Positions 1 to 10,612 of a DNA stretch of 64,000 nt are shown here, in pieces. The notes under the pieces were generated by a model. It ran no database searches, had not been told where the DNA came from, and saw only the letters and a list, made by a program, of their open reading frames with translations. Made by a program: the position numbers and the translations under genes. The DNA is from Cristatella mucedo (taxonomy: Eukaryota > Bryozoa > Phylactolaemata > Cristatellidae), in the NCBI GenBank assembly GCA_009760855.2, contig WPIO01000198.1, positions 126,001 through 190,000 of the forward strand, written 5' to 3'. The first letter of the stretch is position 1; each line of letters starts with the position of its first letter.

Positions 1-111
1 CTGTGTCATGTGCATGTCGGCAGGTTTGTGTTGGATCACTTATGCTGGCCTATAGAGTCCAACCAACAATCGCAGCCCATTTTTCTGACTTGCACAGCCT
101 ATATGTTATAG

Positions 112-167
112 ATCATTCCGTGGGCTTCGGTGGCAAGTACGGAGTTCAAACGGACAGGAAAGACGAG
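112..167 (+). CDS. CTTN: Cortactin exon: last cortactin repeat (first half)
   Basis: It encodes HSVGFGGKYGVQTDRKDE, the diagnostic core of the 37-residue cortactin F-actin-binding repeat. The acceptor is TTATAG before 112 and the donor is GAG|GTCAGT at 168. It enters needing two bases to finish a codon and ends at a codon boundary, so upstream exons exist outside the window. Confidence 0.88.
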
Positions 168-3100
168 GTCAGTCACTGCCTAGCAGGGCCCACATACTTT
201 TTGCACGGCACCACGCCGTCCACCCGGTGCAAGCTGTTTGCTCGCGCCCATCGTCACGCAGGGGGCGCCAGCTGCTACCTGCTTGTGCCCTGGAGCAGCA
301 GCAGCAGCCGGCGCAACCCTGCTCCATGCGGGCATTCGCGTGGGTGCTAGATAGCGAGCCAGTGCCAGTGCCCGTGCGATAGAGAGCCTCACGAGCATGT
401 GGCACTTCATTCACTCATGGCGGCACAGTAGCAGCGCCGCACGTTGCCAGCTCTGCCGCCTGTAGTTCCGGCATCTATGTGCGTATCTTGGGGCGCTCCA
501 GCTCTGCTGGCTGCTGCAGCGTATTCGTAGCATCAGCCTCAGCTGGGCACTGTGTGCCCAGGCTGCACTGCAGCCTGGGCGCGCACCAGAACTCGGGCGG
601 CCGTGTAGATCGTGCAAATCAGCTGATCTCTCCGATCGCTGATCTGCATTAGTTCTGCCCTGTCTGCTCTGTTGGAGCTCAACTCGAGGAGCTTATTGAC
701 AAACCCTTGCCTGCCTCGGCAGTGCCCTGCTTTGCTGGCATGCCATGTGGAATAATAATAATAAGAATAATAATAATAGTGCACTTGATAAAGGGCCCTC
801 AGAGAACTCAATCTATTTCTAGGCGCTTTACATTTGCAAGGGCGCATCTGCTCGCATCCCCCATTCCTGCCACTGCAGGCCTTTCTTTTGTCCCATTTAT
901 ATGAATTCCCTTTAAAATCTGCTGCTCTTGCCTGGCTTCTGCTGCTGCTTCTGCTGCTGCTTCTGCTTCTGCTGCTGCTTCTGCTGCTGGTGAGAGAGGC
1001 CTCTTGTTTAGCATTCGAGACTGGCCTTGCTGAGCATGTCTTGCGTATTCCTTTAGTGCTAGGCTGTTGAGCTAATCCTCTTGTCGTTGGCTGTGTCGAT
1101 GTTGGTGCCGACCTAGAGCTTCTTCGCAGCTAGAGGCGCACCTAGAGTGCTTTGAACACTTGGACGATGCATGACTTTCACGTGCGACAGCCAATGAAAG
1201 CGCTTGTTCTTCCATCTGGCGAGTGCTGCCTAAGTACTTAGGCAGACAGAGTAAGGGGCAGCTGCCTGCTAGCGTGCGTGACTCGGCACAGGTACAGGCC
1301 TCTTTTCGTGGCCGCGTGATGCACTGCACACTGATACTTTGATGCAAAGTTTGAGCTGAGTGTCGCATTGCTGGAGCTGCCAGCTCTTTGGTTTGCTTAC
1401 GTGCCTTCATTAACCAAATTACCCGTGACAGATCGTCGGTACAGTGCACTATTTATAGTCGTACTCGAGCGCCATCACTCCCTATTTCATTGGCACTGCC
1501 GGCACTGTCTAGAAATCGGGCTGCTACTGCATTCCCTGCTGTGGCCGGATGTTTTGCCTGCTGGACAAGCTGCCGCAATGTAGGACCTCCTTCCTTGCAG
1601 TCTGCCGGGGGATTCGACGATATGCAAGAGAAGGTGGGCACGAATTATGAGAAAACCAAAGTGCAGCCGACTGCCGGTGGTGAGCCTTTGCGCGCAACGC
1701 CAGCCATGTCGCCACTCCGGAAGTGTCGAGGGGGGCTGGGCTGCGAGCATTTCGGCTCGCGCATCAGGTCGCTGTGGGAGTGTTGTGCGGCTGCCGCGTG
1801 CGCCAGCTCTAGCCGGTGTTGGCCGCCATGCCGCTTCAGGTGGCGCCAAGAGTCTGGCCTCACGATTCGAGAACGCTGCTAAGCAGGGCGAGGAGGAGGC
1901 AAAACGCCGCGCCGACGAGGAGCGACTGCGCCGGCAGGCGCGCGAGGCCGCGGAGCGCGAGAGGCAGGCGCGCGAGGCCGCGGAGCGCCCCAGCGAGCCA
2001 GCAGATGGCGGATTGGCAGCCGAGAGCGAGGCTGCGGTGGAAGCCGCGGCGCAGCCGCCAAAGCTGCCACCACCGGTACGACCTCTGCTGGCCCTCCCCC
2101 CACTGGGACAGAGTGACAGCTCTTCTGCTCTTTGCTCCGTGTCTCCGATCCGTCTCTTGTTTTGTTTCTTCGCTTTTTTCGCTCTCACGCTCGCTCACTT
2201 TCTAGTCTTTCTAGCTAGGCGTAAAGCTCGACTTTGTTTGATGCAGAAGTGTGTCCGTCCTCGGACAGCGCTATTAGCGCTTGCGCATGTGCTGTGCGAT
2301 TCGCGTGCCTCACGAAAGATTTAATACAGTGCAAACCTTGATTGTCACTCAAATTCTGCATTATTGTTCATCTGTCGTGACCTTTATTTTGCTATTAGCC
2401 TGGATGCAGCATTCGTTTAACTCAGTGGTTCTCAACCTATGGGCGGTGAACCCATTGGGGGTCGAACGACCCGACCCTTTCATACGGCTCGCCTAAGACC
2501 ATTGGAGAACATGCATTTCCACATTTTCTCACATAATAATTTTACGGTTTGGGGTCGCCACAACATGAGGAACTGTACTAAAGAGTCTTGGCCTTAAGGT
2601 TGAGAACCAATGGTTTAACTGATCTCTCTCTCTCTCTCTCCCCATATTTATATATCTCCCGGTCAAGATGCAGCACGTCGACTTCTATATTTTGTCACTC
2701 ACTTTTAGCTCCCTTCATGCTTCAGTTCCTGCCTACCTATCTGATATACTCTGCAACAGGCAGGCATCGTAAAGCCTGCTTTTCTGAACCAAATCGGCAC
2801 GAACCACGAATCCTTGTGGAGATCGTGCCTTTAGTTCGTATACTCCTGGAGACTGGAGCTCATTTCCGAGTGGCCTCCATTGGAACTTTGCCACCTTAGG
2901 CAGGGTAGTGGTCACTTCCTGTGCGGGCTGAGCTTGAGTGACCAGTCGGCAGCAGACTGGTGGCCTTGTCCGATTGGTTGACAAAGATGCCGTGCTAAGC
3001 AGGACGATCCAATTTTTTCTCCATTAGAGAGCAGCTCCTCCAGCTAAAGTACCGGCGGTGCAGCCACCACCGGTTGCCGATGACGATGAGGCCGAGCTGA

Positions 3101-6100
3101 CCTACGAAGAGCCGCCCGAGGCCTCCGAGCCGGCAGCTGCAGACGAGGAGCAGCAGCTGTACGAAGCGGCCGACGACACGGAGAGGCACGCCCATGTAGG
3201 AGGTGGCGGCAGCGAGGCGGACGACTTCGAGCCCGAGAATGCCTACGAGTCGGTGCCAGCGTGCAGAGTCGGAGGTACGAGACCCGAACGCTGCTGCAGG
3301 CACTCCGACGCCGTGGCGGCTCGGTGCTGGTCAGCGCGGTGCGGCCCTGACATCAGCGCGCTCAGGGCCGGACCGAGCTGATGCTCAGCACGCTGAGCTA
3401 GCAGCCAGCCAGGGGATGCCTGCCAGACTTTGCTGCCAGGCTCTGTGTGCATGCATCATGTACTTTCGCGTGGCATTCTGAGCGCGTCTCTTCGTCGTCC
3501 TGGCTTGTAGGTGCCAGGAGCACGCCGGATGTGGTGCCGCACAAAGAGCCCGAGCAGGAGGCAGAGGAGCAGGAGGCAGAGGAGGAGGGGGAGAATGCCG
3601 GCGGCACAGGCATAACGGCCATAGCTGTATACGACTACGAAGCCAGTGAGGGCACCGCTTCTGCCGCCTCCGCTGCAGAAGAAGAAGTGCTTGCTCAGTA
3701 TTCAACTGCTCTTCGCACGTCGTTTAGCACTTGTATCGGGCAGCTTTTGCGTTTGATGTGGCCTGCTGCTGCTGCTGCTTTGCCCAGCTGCTGCTCTTGT
3801 ACGATCAGTGCGAGGCTGCTGCGCCTGCGCCTGTCCAGCGCCATCATTGTTAGAATGAAATCAAAAGTGATAACCACCTGTGTACGTATGCACGGAGAGG
3901 TAGTTGCAGCAACCTGGGTGGCCTTTGCACCTTTACCTGTATGTCCACGAGGGTGCCTATTCACCTCCCTCATGAGAGAGGCACGTGTCGTTTACTTGAC
4001 TGACTGGGGTTGGATGGGTGGGCAGTCGCATACGCTCCCCCGCCCCCGATGTGCTAGCAGTGAAGCAGTCGGAACGCTGAGCGGTAGTCTGCCGAGGTGC
4101 AGCAACAGTGTAGGCTGAGAGTGTACTGTCTCGGGCGAAACTGTAGGCGTCTCCCTCGATCTCTAAGGTACAAGAAAGGTCGAGTATATACCAAGTGGCT
4201 GCTAAAATGGCTGCAGGGAGATTACTTGAATCGGCCGTCTCAGTGCAGTAAGGAGTTGCTGTTGGGCTAGCGGAAGTGGATTCCACCATTCTGTGTACCT
4301 TGGAACAGGGGCCTCCTGTCACCAGCACTGGCTGGAGAAAGTGGTAAGCAGTTGAGCCTGCTGTTGAAATCTAAGGACGCCGGATTGCAGGTCGCTTCGT
4401 CCCATCAGCATCCGTCCGGTCCATGAGATGTGGAGACACCGCCCGTCTCCTTAGCTAAAAGAGCTAGGATGGCTGCCGGTTGATCAATCGATACAGAGAA
4501 AAGCTCTTAGGCAGACCCGCAAGGCCAAGGTCACGGCTTGGTTCCTCCATACCCCTAGCTGAACTGTTGCACCAGTTTCAGCCTGCTCGTTGCCTCAGGT
4601 CCTTTATGGACAATAAATTAGCTCTTACATTCCTCAGCTTAAAGACCGTTGGCAACAGAACCTTGAGCTCTGCAGGTCCTAGATTGTGGAACTCGCTTCC
4701 ACAATTCTTACTCAACGACAACTACTCTCCTGCTGCCGACTATGGCTCATCCTTTTCAGCAGACCTGAGCTGCTACTTCCATGCTACTCACTACCTCAAC
4801 TGCTCACCTGACTCTGCTGTGCTTCCCACTTTCTTTGTTGCGTGAGACGAAGTCTATTGGCTACCGAAAGCATACTGAAAGCTGCTTAGGTTGTGAGTGT
4901 GCTATACAAATCTCTCCTGATTAACACCCACGTGGTCTTTGTGGGGTTACGGACAGAGATACATTACATTACCAAGCCGCGACAGACGTTGCTGATTAGA
5001 GTGAAATGTTGACCGGCCGTATGCTTCTCTACCCGGGAGTCATCACAATGTCTTCGGCCGTGGTGAGCATCACTAAATACCTTGCATAAAATGATTAGCC
5101 TGGCAGCCGAAACGTGGCTTGAACGCAGAAGATCCAATGAGTAGGTCAGTCGAAGTGTTATAATAATAGTAATAACAGCAACAACTACTACTTTTATTAG
5201 CCACTTAAGAATGAGGTCGACCATGTGCTTGGTACAGCCCTTATCTTGGTCCAGCCATCTGCAGCCTGTCTGTGCTGCAGCCTGCGTGCGTCCTCCTTGG
5301 ATCTGCATTGGCTAAGTGCTAAGTGCTACCTGTAGGAGCTTCGTAGCTCCGTTGGGGAGAAGAAATCGGAGGAGCTGTAGCACTGCTCGCCATTGTACAC
5401 GTGTACACTGGCCACGAGATACATTACATTCCATTATAGTGTCGGCATTGCGATGCATGTCGTGCAGTGGCATGTGCAATGCACGCATGCATACCTTCGT
5501 GTTCGTGTAAGGAATGACAGCCTACAGATCCGGGTCTAGATCCTCTACGGATCCTGATACTGCATCTTGAACCAGCTTCTGTCCGATTCCTTGACTTCTA
5601 GGCAGCGTGCTCGGCTGTATCTTTGAGTGGTAGTGTCACTGGCTGCAGCTTGCTGACCATCGATCGTTGTACTTGTAGCTGCTGAAGATGAGCTGACCTT
5701 CCTTCCAAAAGATGTCATTACCAACATTGAAAAGGTACCGTGCTAAGCTTGCTTGTGTGCACGTATTTATGCCTACGCGTGCGTCGTGTATCTTTGTCTG
5801 TAACTCCACGAAGAGAATTTGGGTGTTACTCAGGAGAGTTTTGTATATAGCGCGCACTCGCAGCCTAAGCGGCTTTTGATACGCATTCTGTAGCTCACAG
5901 AGTTCATCTCGCTCAACAAAGAGAAAGTGTGAAGCATAGCAGAGCCAGGAGAGAGCAGTTGAGGTAGTGAGTAGCTTGGAAGTTGCAGCTCACGATTGCT
6001 GGAAAGGATGTGCCATAGTCGGCTGTAGCAAAGTAGATGTGTGCACACAAGGGTCTGCAAGCTCGTGTGTGCACTCGTGCACGCCTTGCTTGTGTATGGC

Positions 6101-9100
6101 ATTGCACGGACGGACGAAGTACTAGCAACGCAATGAGAACGTCGCATGCTGTAAGCACTCCATGGGCTGTAGCCACTGTAAGTACTAGCACGCCTCAAGA
6201 AGAGTCTACGGATTTGTGCCAAACTGGATGCGAACGTGATCGCCCAGCAAATGTCCGACTGACGATTGAGAATGTGCTTCCTAACAAATAAACAATATTT
6301 GAATATTTTGCTACCATTAGTAACCAATAAAATCTGGCTTTTCTTCCACTAAATACCTGGGTTCAGACAGCTCGAAGAAACATGGACATTCTGGGTTTGT
6401 GCTTAGCTTGCTTAGCTAAACTTTGTGTGGCAGCATGCTGTCCTCGATAGCTTGGCAGGGTTTCCTGGTTGATGTCATTCTCCAGCTACCGAAAAACAGT
6501 ATAAAAAAACTCTTTTCACTTCGTGTGTCCACAATCTAAACATGGGCACGTTGTGGATACTGTGCAGAATATTGGACTTGTAAAACTGCTGGTTTGATTT
6601 TTTAAGAGTCTTTAGAAAATCTGAACGGCGTTTTTATTTCTTATTCTTTTTTTACTCCATTCGTGTTTATCGAGATTGCATTCGTGTGCACTGGTGTCAC
6701 GAAAAATCCTTGCCCTGGGGATCAAGATATAACCCCTCCCCCACCTCAAATAGTTCAGCTTTTTATGGACTGCTGGCCAAATAAATGCCACTATAACACG
6801 GAATTCACGCGAGTTAGCGATATTTGTTTCGAAGTGGTGAGTGCCACCACATTGGTTTACTTACTAGGTGCAAAATCATTCGAATCGATCGTGTTTTCGC
6901 AGTCTTGGGCAAAATTTCTGGCTTTTTACATAGTTAGCATTTTCGGGGGATGTTATCTTGTAGCATCATCTGAGCACTGGGAAAGTAATATTTACTGGAT
7001 TCGATGGATATTCCCCTCTCCAATGCATCTCAACCACAACGGCGAGCGTTTTCTAAGCAGTGGTTTGAGGCTTGCTATTTGGGGCATGCACAATCGAAGG
7101 CCATACATGATTCGAAAACAGTGCAGATGGCTTGGAACAAAGGAAAACTGCCCAGCAGCATCCTCAAATGAACAATGAATTAAGGAATTCTTTTTACCAC
7201 TTCACTGGGTCTTAACTCTCTCCATTTGCCAAATGAATGTACTAAATGGAACTGCCTTCTCATAATCTCAATGGAAACTCTTTAATACATGAAGATCGCC
7301 ATGTTTTTGCCAACTCGGGTATTTGCCCGAACTTCTATTGTTTTTTTGCACTTTACCGACGGCTTTTTTAATCGGGAAGCATGGCTGGCTGGTTTTTCGC
7401 TCCGATTACACTATTGATTCTTGCATAGCCTTGAACTCTCTGGTCTATACCTAAGCATACACAAAACCGGATGTATGTCAAGCATTAGCTGTTCGTGAAG
7501 AAGTGCCCGGCACAGCCGTCAAGATGCACTTTGTAGAGAGGTATCTGTGGCAGATCAAAAATCTCTTACTTCACCATGTCCTTATGGCGCTTGCAAAAAC
7601 TATTCTTCGAAAATCACTGCTTTTTTAGAGCCCACTTAAAATTGCCAAGCAAGTAACTCGGCATTTTCTTCACACCTAGCAAGCTTGTCAAGGTGGCACC
7701 ATGCACAATCCGTTACAAATATTGCTAACTTGCTGAATCCTGCGTTCTAGTGAAAAAACATGTTTAGCCAGCAGTGCTGAAATGTTTGAGGTTACACCTT
7801 AATCCCCGGGGTGCAGCATGGATTTCTCGGGCTAACGCTGTATACGCTGCTTATGTACGGCCTTGGAAGCTGTTCTCAAGCTAGGTTAACTCTTCATAAA
7901 TGTGTTCGACAGTCAAATTCATTGTACTGACCTCTTTGATCGGAAAAGGTTTTGCAACCACTGCTGTAACATTGTCACCCTATCGATCTCGTAGTAGCCG
8001 TCCCTCGCAACAGCGATGCAGTCGTGACGTTGCCACTGATTGATCGTGTCATGCCGTTCTCTGCTACTTCTCGATCGGACTAGTGAGGACCAAGCCGTGT
8101 GGGGGCGTGTCTGATGCTGCCTTCCACGAAGCCGGCGCTGAGCACTGCAGTAGTAAAGAGGCGGCTTCTGCGTCCACGCGTGCTTGGCAGTCTCCCTATC
8201 TTGTGTGTCTGCTCGAAATCTAGGTGTCATATTCCAAAGCGACCTCTCGTTAGACGACCACATCAGCTCCACAGTCAAATCTGCCTATTTTCAGCTTCAT
8301 AACGTTGCTAAAATTCGGGCTTGTTTAGATAAGGATACCACGTCTAAGTTGGTCCATGCATTCGTGACATCTCGTCTCGACTTCTGCAACTCACTGTTTA
8401 CTGGCCTACCAGCATGTGCGATCAGGCGATTGCAGCTGGTGCAAAACATCGCAGCTAGGCTTGTCTGTCGTGAGCCTCACAGTTGCCACATTACTCCACT
8501 TCTCACCGACCTGCACTGGCTACCAGTCAAGCAACGGGTTGACTTCAAGGTTTTGTCGCTCACTAGACTTTAGGTCCCTTCATTATTTGGCTCCAGCCTA
8601 TCTCTCAGATCTACTCCCCCACCAGGCCAAGTATCGTACCATCTGCTTTTCGGAATCCAACAGTCTACAAATACTTCATACAAACCTCAAATCTTGTGAA
8701 GACCGTGCATTTAGTTCGTATGCTCCCAAAGCCTAGAATTCCCTCCCGACTTTCGTCACAACCGCCCCTGACCTGACCACATTTAAAAAGAACTTAAAAA
8801 CACATCTATTTAAGACAGCATTTAGTGGGTCCCTGTGATTCGTCCTTGATGTGCTTTTATGCGTGCTGACACTGTGCATGCTGCCACTAATCACATTTGC
8901 ATGCTGACCCTGTGCATGTGCACCCCTAACCATGTTATGCATTTTGTTTGTTTATCAAGCATGATATTACTCACCATTCAATTGCATCTCCATTTGCAGC
9001 AAATGTAAGGCGCCTAGAGAGAGATTGAGTTCTCTGAGGGCGCTTTATCAAATGCATTGTTATTATTATTATTACTCGATCCTTAGGTGGACGAGGGCTG

Positions 9101-9164
9101 GTGGCGTGGCTACTGCCGAGGGGCCTACGGCCTCTTTCCCAGCAACTACGTCGAAGAGCAGTAG
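112..9164 (+). CDS. CTTN: Cortactin, C-terminal part, seven exons (5' end off window)
   Basis: Cortactin is an actin-filament and Arp2/3-binding cytoskeletal scaffold. Exons, all GT-AG with matching phases, are 112-167, 1601-1679, 1840-2075, 3028-3274, 3511-3645, 5679-5734 and 9087-9164. They give about 295 residues ending in a TAG stop. Domains in order: end of the last cortactin repeat (GFGGKYGVQTDRKD, residues 5-18); helical linker (residues 47-105, with SRFENAAKQ and an internal REAAERERQA duplication); an acidic tyrosine-bearing linker (LTYEEP, LYEAAD, AYESV); and a full SH3 (AVYDYEA, DELTF, DEGWWRG, LFPSNYVEE). The SH3 is split over three exons. The order and last-repeat-to-SH3 layout match cortactin/HS1. 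The N-terminal acidic domain and most repeats must lie to the left. Introns hold a SPIN-like MITE and LINE fragments. The joins are inferred by eye; identity is strong. Confidence 0.93.
1601..1679 (+). CDS. CTTN: Cortactin exon: end of repeat region / linker
   Basis: Acceptor CCTTGCAG ends at 1600 and the donor is GGTG|GTGAGC at 1680. It encodes SAGGFDDMQEKVGTNYEKTK and a short tail. This aligns in position and pattern with the segment that follows the last truncated repeat in cortactins. It enters in phase 0 and leaves in phase 1, as both neighbours require. Confidence 0.85.
1840..2075 (+). CDS. CTTN: Cortactin exon: helical linker
   Basis: It encodes AKSLASRFENAAKQGEEEAK followed by a highly charged R/E/A helix and an A/P-rich end (QPPKLPPP). 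Acceptor GCTTCAG precedes 1840 and the donor is CCG|GTACGA at 2076. The block REAAERERQA is duplicated in tandem at protein and DNA level (about 1935-1990). The helix corresponds to the alpha-helical region before the proline-rich segment of cortactin. Confidence 0.9.
2423..2612. mobile_element. SPIN-like hAT MITE with perfect 8-bp target duplication
   Basis: A 190-bp non-autonomous element. Left end CAGTGGTTCTCAACC and right end GGTTGAGAACCAATG form terminal inverted repeats. It is flanked by identical 8-bp copies GTTTAACT (2415-2422 and 2613-2620), the hAT target-site length. The interior carries GGGGGTCGAACGACCC, CGCCTAAGACCATTGG, ATAATTTTACGGTTTGGGG and CACAACATGAGGAACTGTA in the same order as the SPIN (SPACE INVADERS) consensus as I recall it. 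It has no coding capacity and sits in the cortactin intron between the exons ending at 2075 and starting at 3028. Confidence 0.9.
2627..2870 (+). mobile_element. CT tract and decayed LINE-B fragment
   Basis: A short CT run at 2624-2641 is followed, from about 2690, by sequence colinear with the LINE-B 3' coding end: TTTGTCACTCACTTTTAG, then a match to the 'LAPAYLSDLLPHQAKHRT' region of better copies at 8.6 and 37.1 kb. It is heavily mutated, truncated and intronic. Confidence 0.6.
3028..3274 (+). CDS. CTTN: Cortactin exon: acidic tyrosine-bearing linker
   Basis: Acceptor CCATTAG precedes 3028 and the donor is GGAG|GTACGA at 3275. The peptide is acidic and contains LTYEEP, QLYEAAD and ENAYESVP. 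The arrangement matches the phosphotyrosine cluster of cortactin/HS1 (compare EPENDYEDV in HS1). These tyrosines are plausible Src-family or ACK targets, by inference only. Confidence 0.88.
3511..3645 (+). CDS. CTTN: Cortactin exon: acidic run and start of SH3
   Basis: Acceptor GGCTTGTAG precedes 3511 and the donor is GCCA|GTGAGG at 3646. It encodes a Glu-rich stretch, then GITAIAVYDYEA, which is the first strand of the SH3 with the ALYDY motif. It ends in phase 1, matching the next exon at 5679. Confidence 0.92.
4448..4978 (+). mobile_element. LINE family A, 3' end
   Basis: It is colinear with 46085-46605 of the large LINE: a GAGCTAGGATGGCTGCCGGTTG match, the coding remnant LSLKTVGNRTLSSAGPRLWN, and the same untranslated end with a short TTACATTAC tail. 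It is 5' truncated and has internal deletions. It lies in the cortactin intron between exons 3511-3645 and 5679-5734. Confidence 0.82.
5679..5734 (+). CDS. CTTN: Cortactin micro-exon: middle of SH3
   Basis: A 56-bp exon too short to stand out in an ORF scan. Acceptor GTACTTGTAG precedes 5679 and the donor is AAAG|GTACCG at 5735. It encodes AEDELTFLPKDVITNIEK, the RT-loop and diverging-turn segment of the SH3 (compare DEISFDPDDIITNIE in vertebrate cortactin). Its phase joins exon 3645 to exon 9087 exactly. Confidence 0.93.
5787..6030 (-). mobile_element. LINE family A, 3' end, inverted
   Basis: The reverse complement reads through the same C-terminal remnant as the other family A copies (NREL..LPQLLSPGSAML..SYRMRIKSRLGCECALY). 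Its 3' end lies only about 55 bp beyond the donor of the cortactin SH3 micro-exon, so it inserted very near coding sequence, antisense to the gene. Confidence 0.78.
6300..7900 (+). repeat. AT-rich unclassified dispersed repeat, copy 1
   Basis: This intronic block is visibly more AT-rich than its surroundings. It shares several colinear diverged segments with 36020-37075, including ACGGCGAGCGTTTTCT, ACCACA..GGTTTAC..AGGTGC, a TTTCTGGCTTT block and AAAACCGGATG. It holds a 171-codon open frame at 6663-7178 with no family I recognise. No terminal repeats were identified. Confidence 0.55.
6663..7178 (+). CDS. Unrecognised 171-aa open frame in AT-rich repeat
   Basis: The frame starts MFIEIAFVCTGVTKNPCPGD and has hydrophobic stretches (around residues 55-68 and 80-103, the latter including FLAFYIVSIFGGCYLVA). 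I recognise no domain, and there is no clear splice context. The diverged copy near 36.1 kb does not keep the frame open. It may be a remnant of the repeat's own gene or a chance frame in AT-rich DNA. The cortactin intron surrounds it on the same strand. Confidence 0.25.
   Translation: MFIEIAFVCTGVTKNPCPGDQDITPPPPQIVQLFMDCWPNKCHYNTEFTRVSDICFEVVSATTLVYLLGAKSFESIVFSQSWAKFLAFYIVSIFGGCYLVASSEHWESNIYWIRWIFPSPMHLNHNGERFLSSGLRLAIWGMHNRRPYMIRKQCRWLGTKENCPAASSNEQ
8190..9076 (+). mobile_element. LINE family B, 3' portion, ATT-tailed, abutting cortactin last exon
   Basis: Coding remnant ARNLGVIFQSDLSLDDHISS through LVHAFVTSRLDFCNSLFTGL and LHWLPVKQRVDFKVLSL, the C-terminal thumb region of CR1/L2-like reverse transcriptases. 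It breaks near 8570 and continues in another frame. The untranslated end at about 8820-9057 finishes in TTCTCTGAGGGCGCTTTATC and a TTATTATTATTATTA tail. The tail stops 10-12 bp before the splice acceptor of the terminal cortactin exon. Confidence 0.88.
9087..9164 (+). CDS. CTTN: Cortactin terminal exon: end of SH3 and stop
   Basis: Acceptor CGATCCTTAG precedes 9087. The exon encodes VDEGWWRGYCRGAYGLFPSN YVEEQ and then TAG at 9162-9164. It carries the WW signature, the GLFPSNYV ligand-binding strand and a normal-length C terminus. It enters in phase 0, as the micro-exon at 5679-5734 requires. Confidence 0.95.
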   Translation: MDEGWWRGYCRGAYGLFPSNYVEEQ

Positions 9165-9543
9165 GCAGCAGCTGCTGCTGCAGCTCAACATTCGTGGCGT
9201 TTGCTGCCAAGGCATTGCCTTGCAGCAACGTCGGCGCGCGGCACCCTTTTGTAGGGAGCGTGGGAGAATTTCTGTATCCAAGAGCGCTCTTTATCGGTCT
9301 GCTCTGTACGTGCTGCTGCGCGGACCGAGTGCCGGTCTTGCAGCTGTATGGGCGATGCTTTTGTATGAGAAGACCAAGCTCTAGTATTCTTTTAAGGCTG
9401 GGGGTGTGTGCGAGTTCTTTAGATGGCGTGCGTCTCACCAAGCTGACAGCCCATCTGCAGTAGAGCCCTCCCACCAGACCGTGGCCTGGCTCGCACGCTA
9501 CGGTTTGGTGCAAGAGCCGTGTAGTCGACCATTCTGCCTATGG

Positions 9544-9549
9544 AATAAA
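9544..9549 (+). promoter_or_regulatory. Candidate polyadenylation signal of cortactin
   Basis: AATAAA lies 380 bp after the cortactin stop; a second AATAAA is at 9894-9899. The open frames between them show no coding signal, so 9165 to about 9570 (or 9920) is read as 3' UTR. Which site is used cannot be told from sequence. Confidence 0.5.
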
Positions 9550-10071
9550 TGTATCCTACTAATGACGAGCGCGAATGCTGCGTAGCTTGGCCACCATCGC
9601 CCACCATCGTCTTTGTACTTCCACCTGACGCCTGCTGTGCATATTTTGCACTTGAGTACTACAGTGACTGTTTGGTAGAAATGAATCGTTTGCCACAGCT
9701 CTTACGCTGTGTGAACCCATCTTTCGAGGGCTGCTTCGACTGCTCAACCACTTATTGTCACTTACCATCAGCAAAGCTGTATTATTCTGTGGCAATGCTT
9801 CATCGTCCACGTTAAAGCAAACACATGGTGGCCTATGCGACATGTTGCTCTAGCCCGGATCGTGCATGAGGGTGCTGGAGCTGCACTCGGATAAATAAAT
9901 CTGGCCAAACTAGTGTGTACGAATAAGTTTTTAACGAGTATCGTGTAATGTTAAGCACGTAATATAGTTTGCATCCGGGTAATGCCAAGCAGCTCAATTC
10001 CATATAACCTACTCCTACACTACATTATGTTTGTACATTAGCGCTAGTTATTAAGCTGTCTATACAGCATC

Positions 10072-10138
10072 TGTTAAGTGCCTAGAAAGAGATTCAGTTT
10101 TCTGAGGGCACCATGCAAATGTATTCTTATTATTCCTA
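10072..10138 (+). mobile_element. LINE-B tail fragment
   Basis: AAGTGCCTAGAAAGAGATTC followed by TTCTGAGGGCACC and ATTCTTATTATTCC. This is only the 3' terminal 60 bp of family B, strongly mutated. Between 9920 and 10430 I see nothing else. Confidence 0.6.
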
Positions 10139-10435
10139 TTTAGGCTTTATGTTGCCTCAAAGGACCCCTGACTGTAAAGGCAACTGGTGGGTGCGATCAC
10201 AAATTCATAGTAAGCTTGAAGAAATCGTAGCTTCACCTCCTCCCACTAGAGGGACAGAATCATAAATGTAGATTTACTAATAAATGCACTCAAGATCTTC
10301 CGTGGTAATCTGAGCTGCTTTTCCACTGGCGTTGTGCGGCCGCGTGCCATGTGCTGCCACTGTCTGTTATCCTCGTTTTCTACAGCAGCTGTCCGAGTTA
10401 CGAAAACAGCATTCGACAATCACAAATGACGGCAT

Positions 10436-10612
10436 CAAAAAATGCTAGCTAGTTAAATAGCCTCTTCTGTATAGCGACAGAAGAGCCTTTATGGCTATCA
10501 CCACAGCATGCAGCTGCAATTAAGGATCGCCCACTGCAGGATTCGAACATGCGACCTGGGGACTGAGGTTGTGAAAAGCAACCGCCTTACCTCGTGTGCC
10601 GTTAAACTGTCA
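10436..10612 (-). mobile_element. tRNA-derived SINE (family C)
   Basis: Read on the minus strand it has a tRNA-like head with a B-box-like GTTCGAATCCTGC, the shared body GGCGATCC..AATTG, then CTTCTGTCGCTATA and a GCTAGC-containing tail. It is colinear with copies at 15368-15548 and 42735-42905. Confidence 0.75.
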
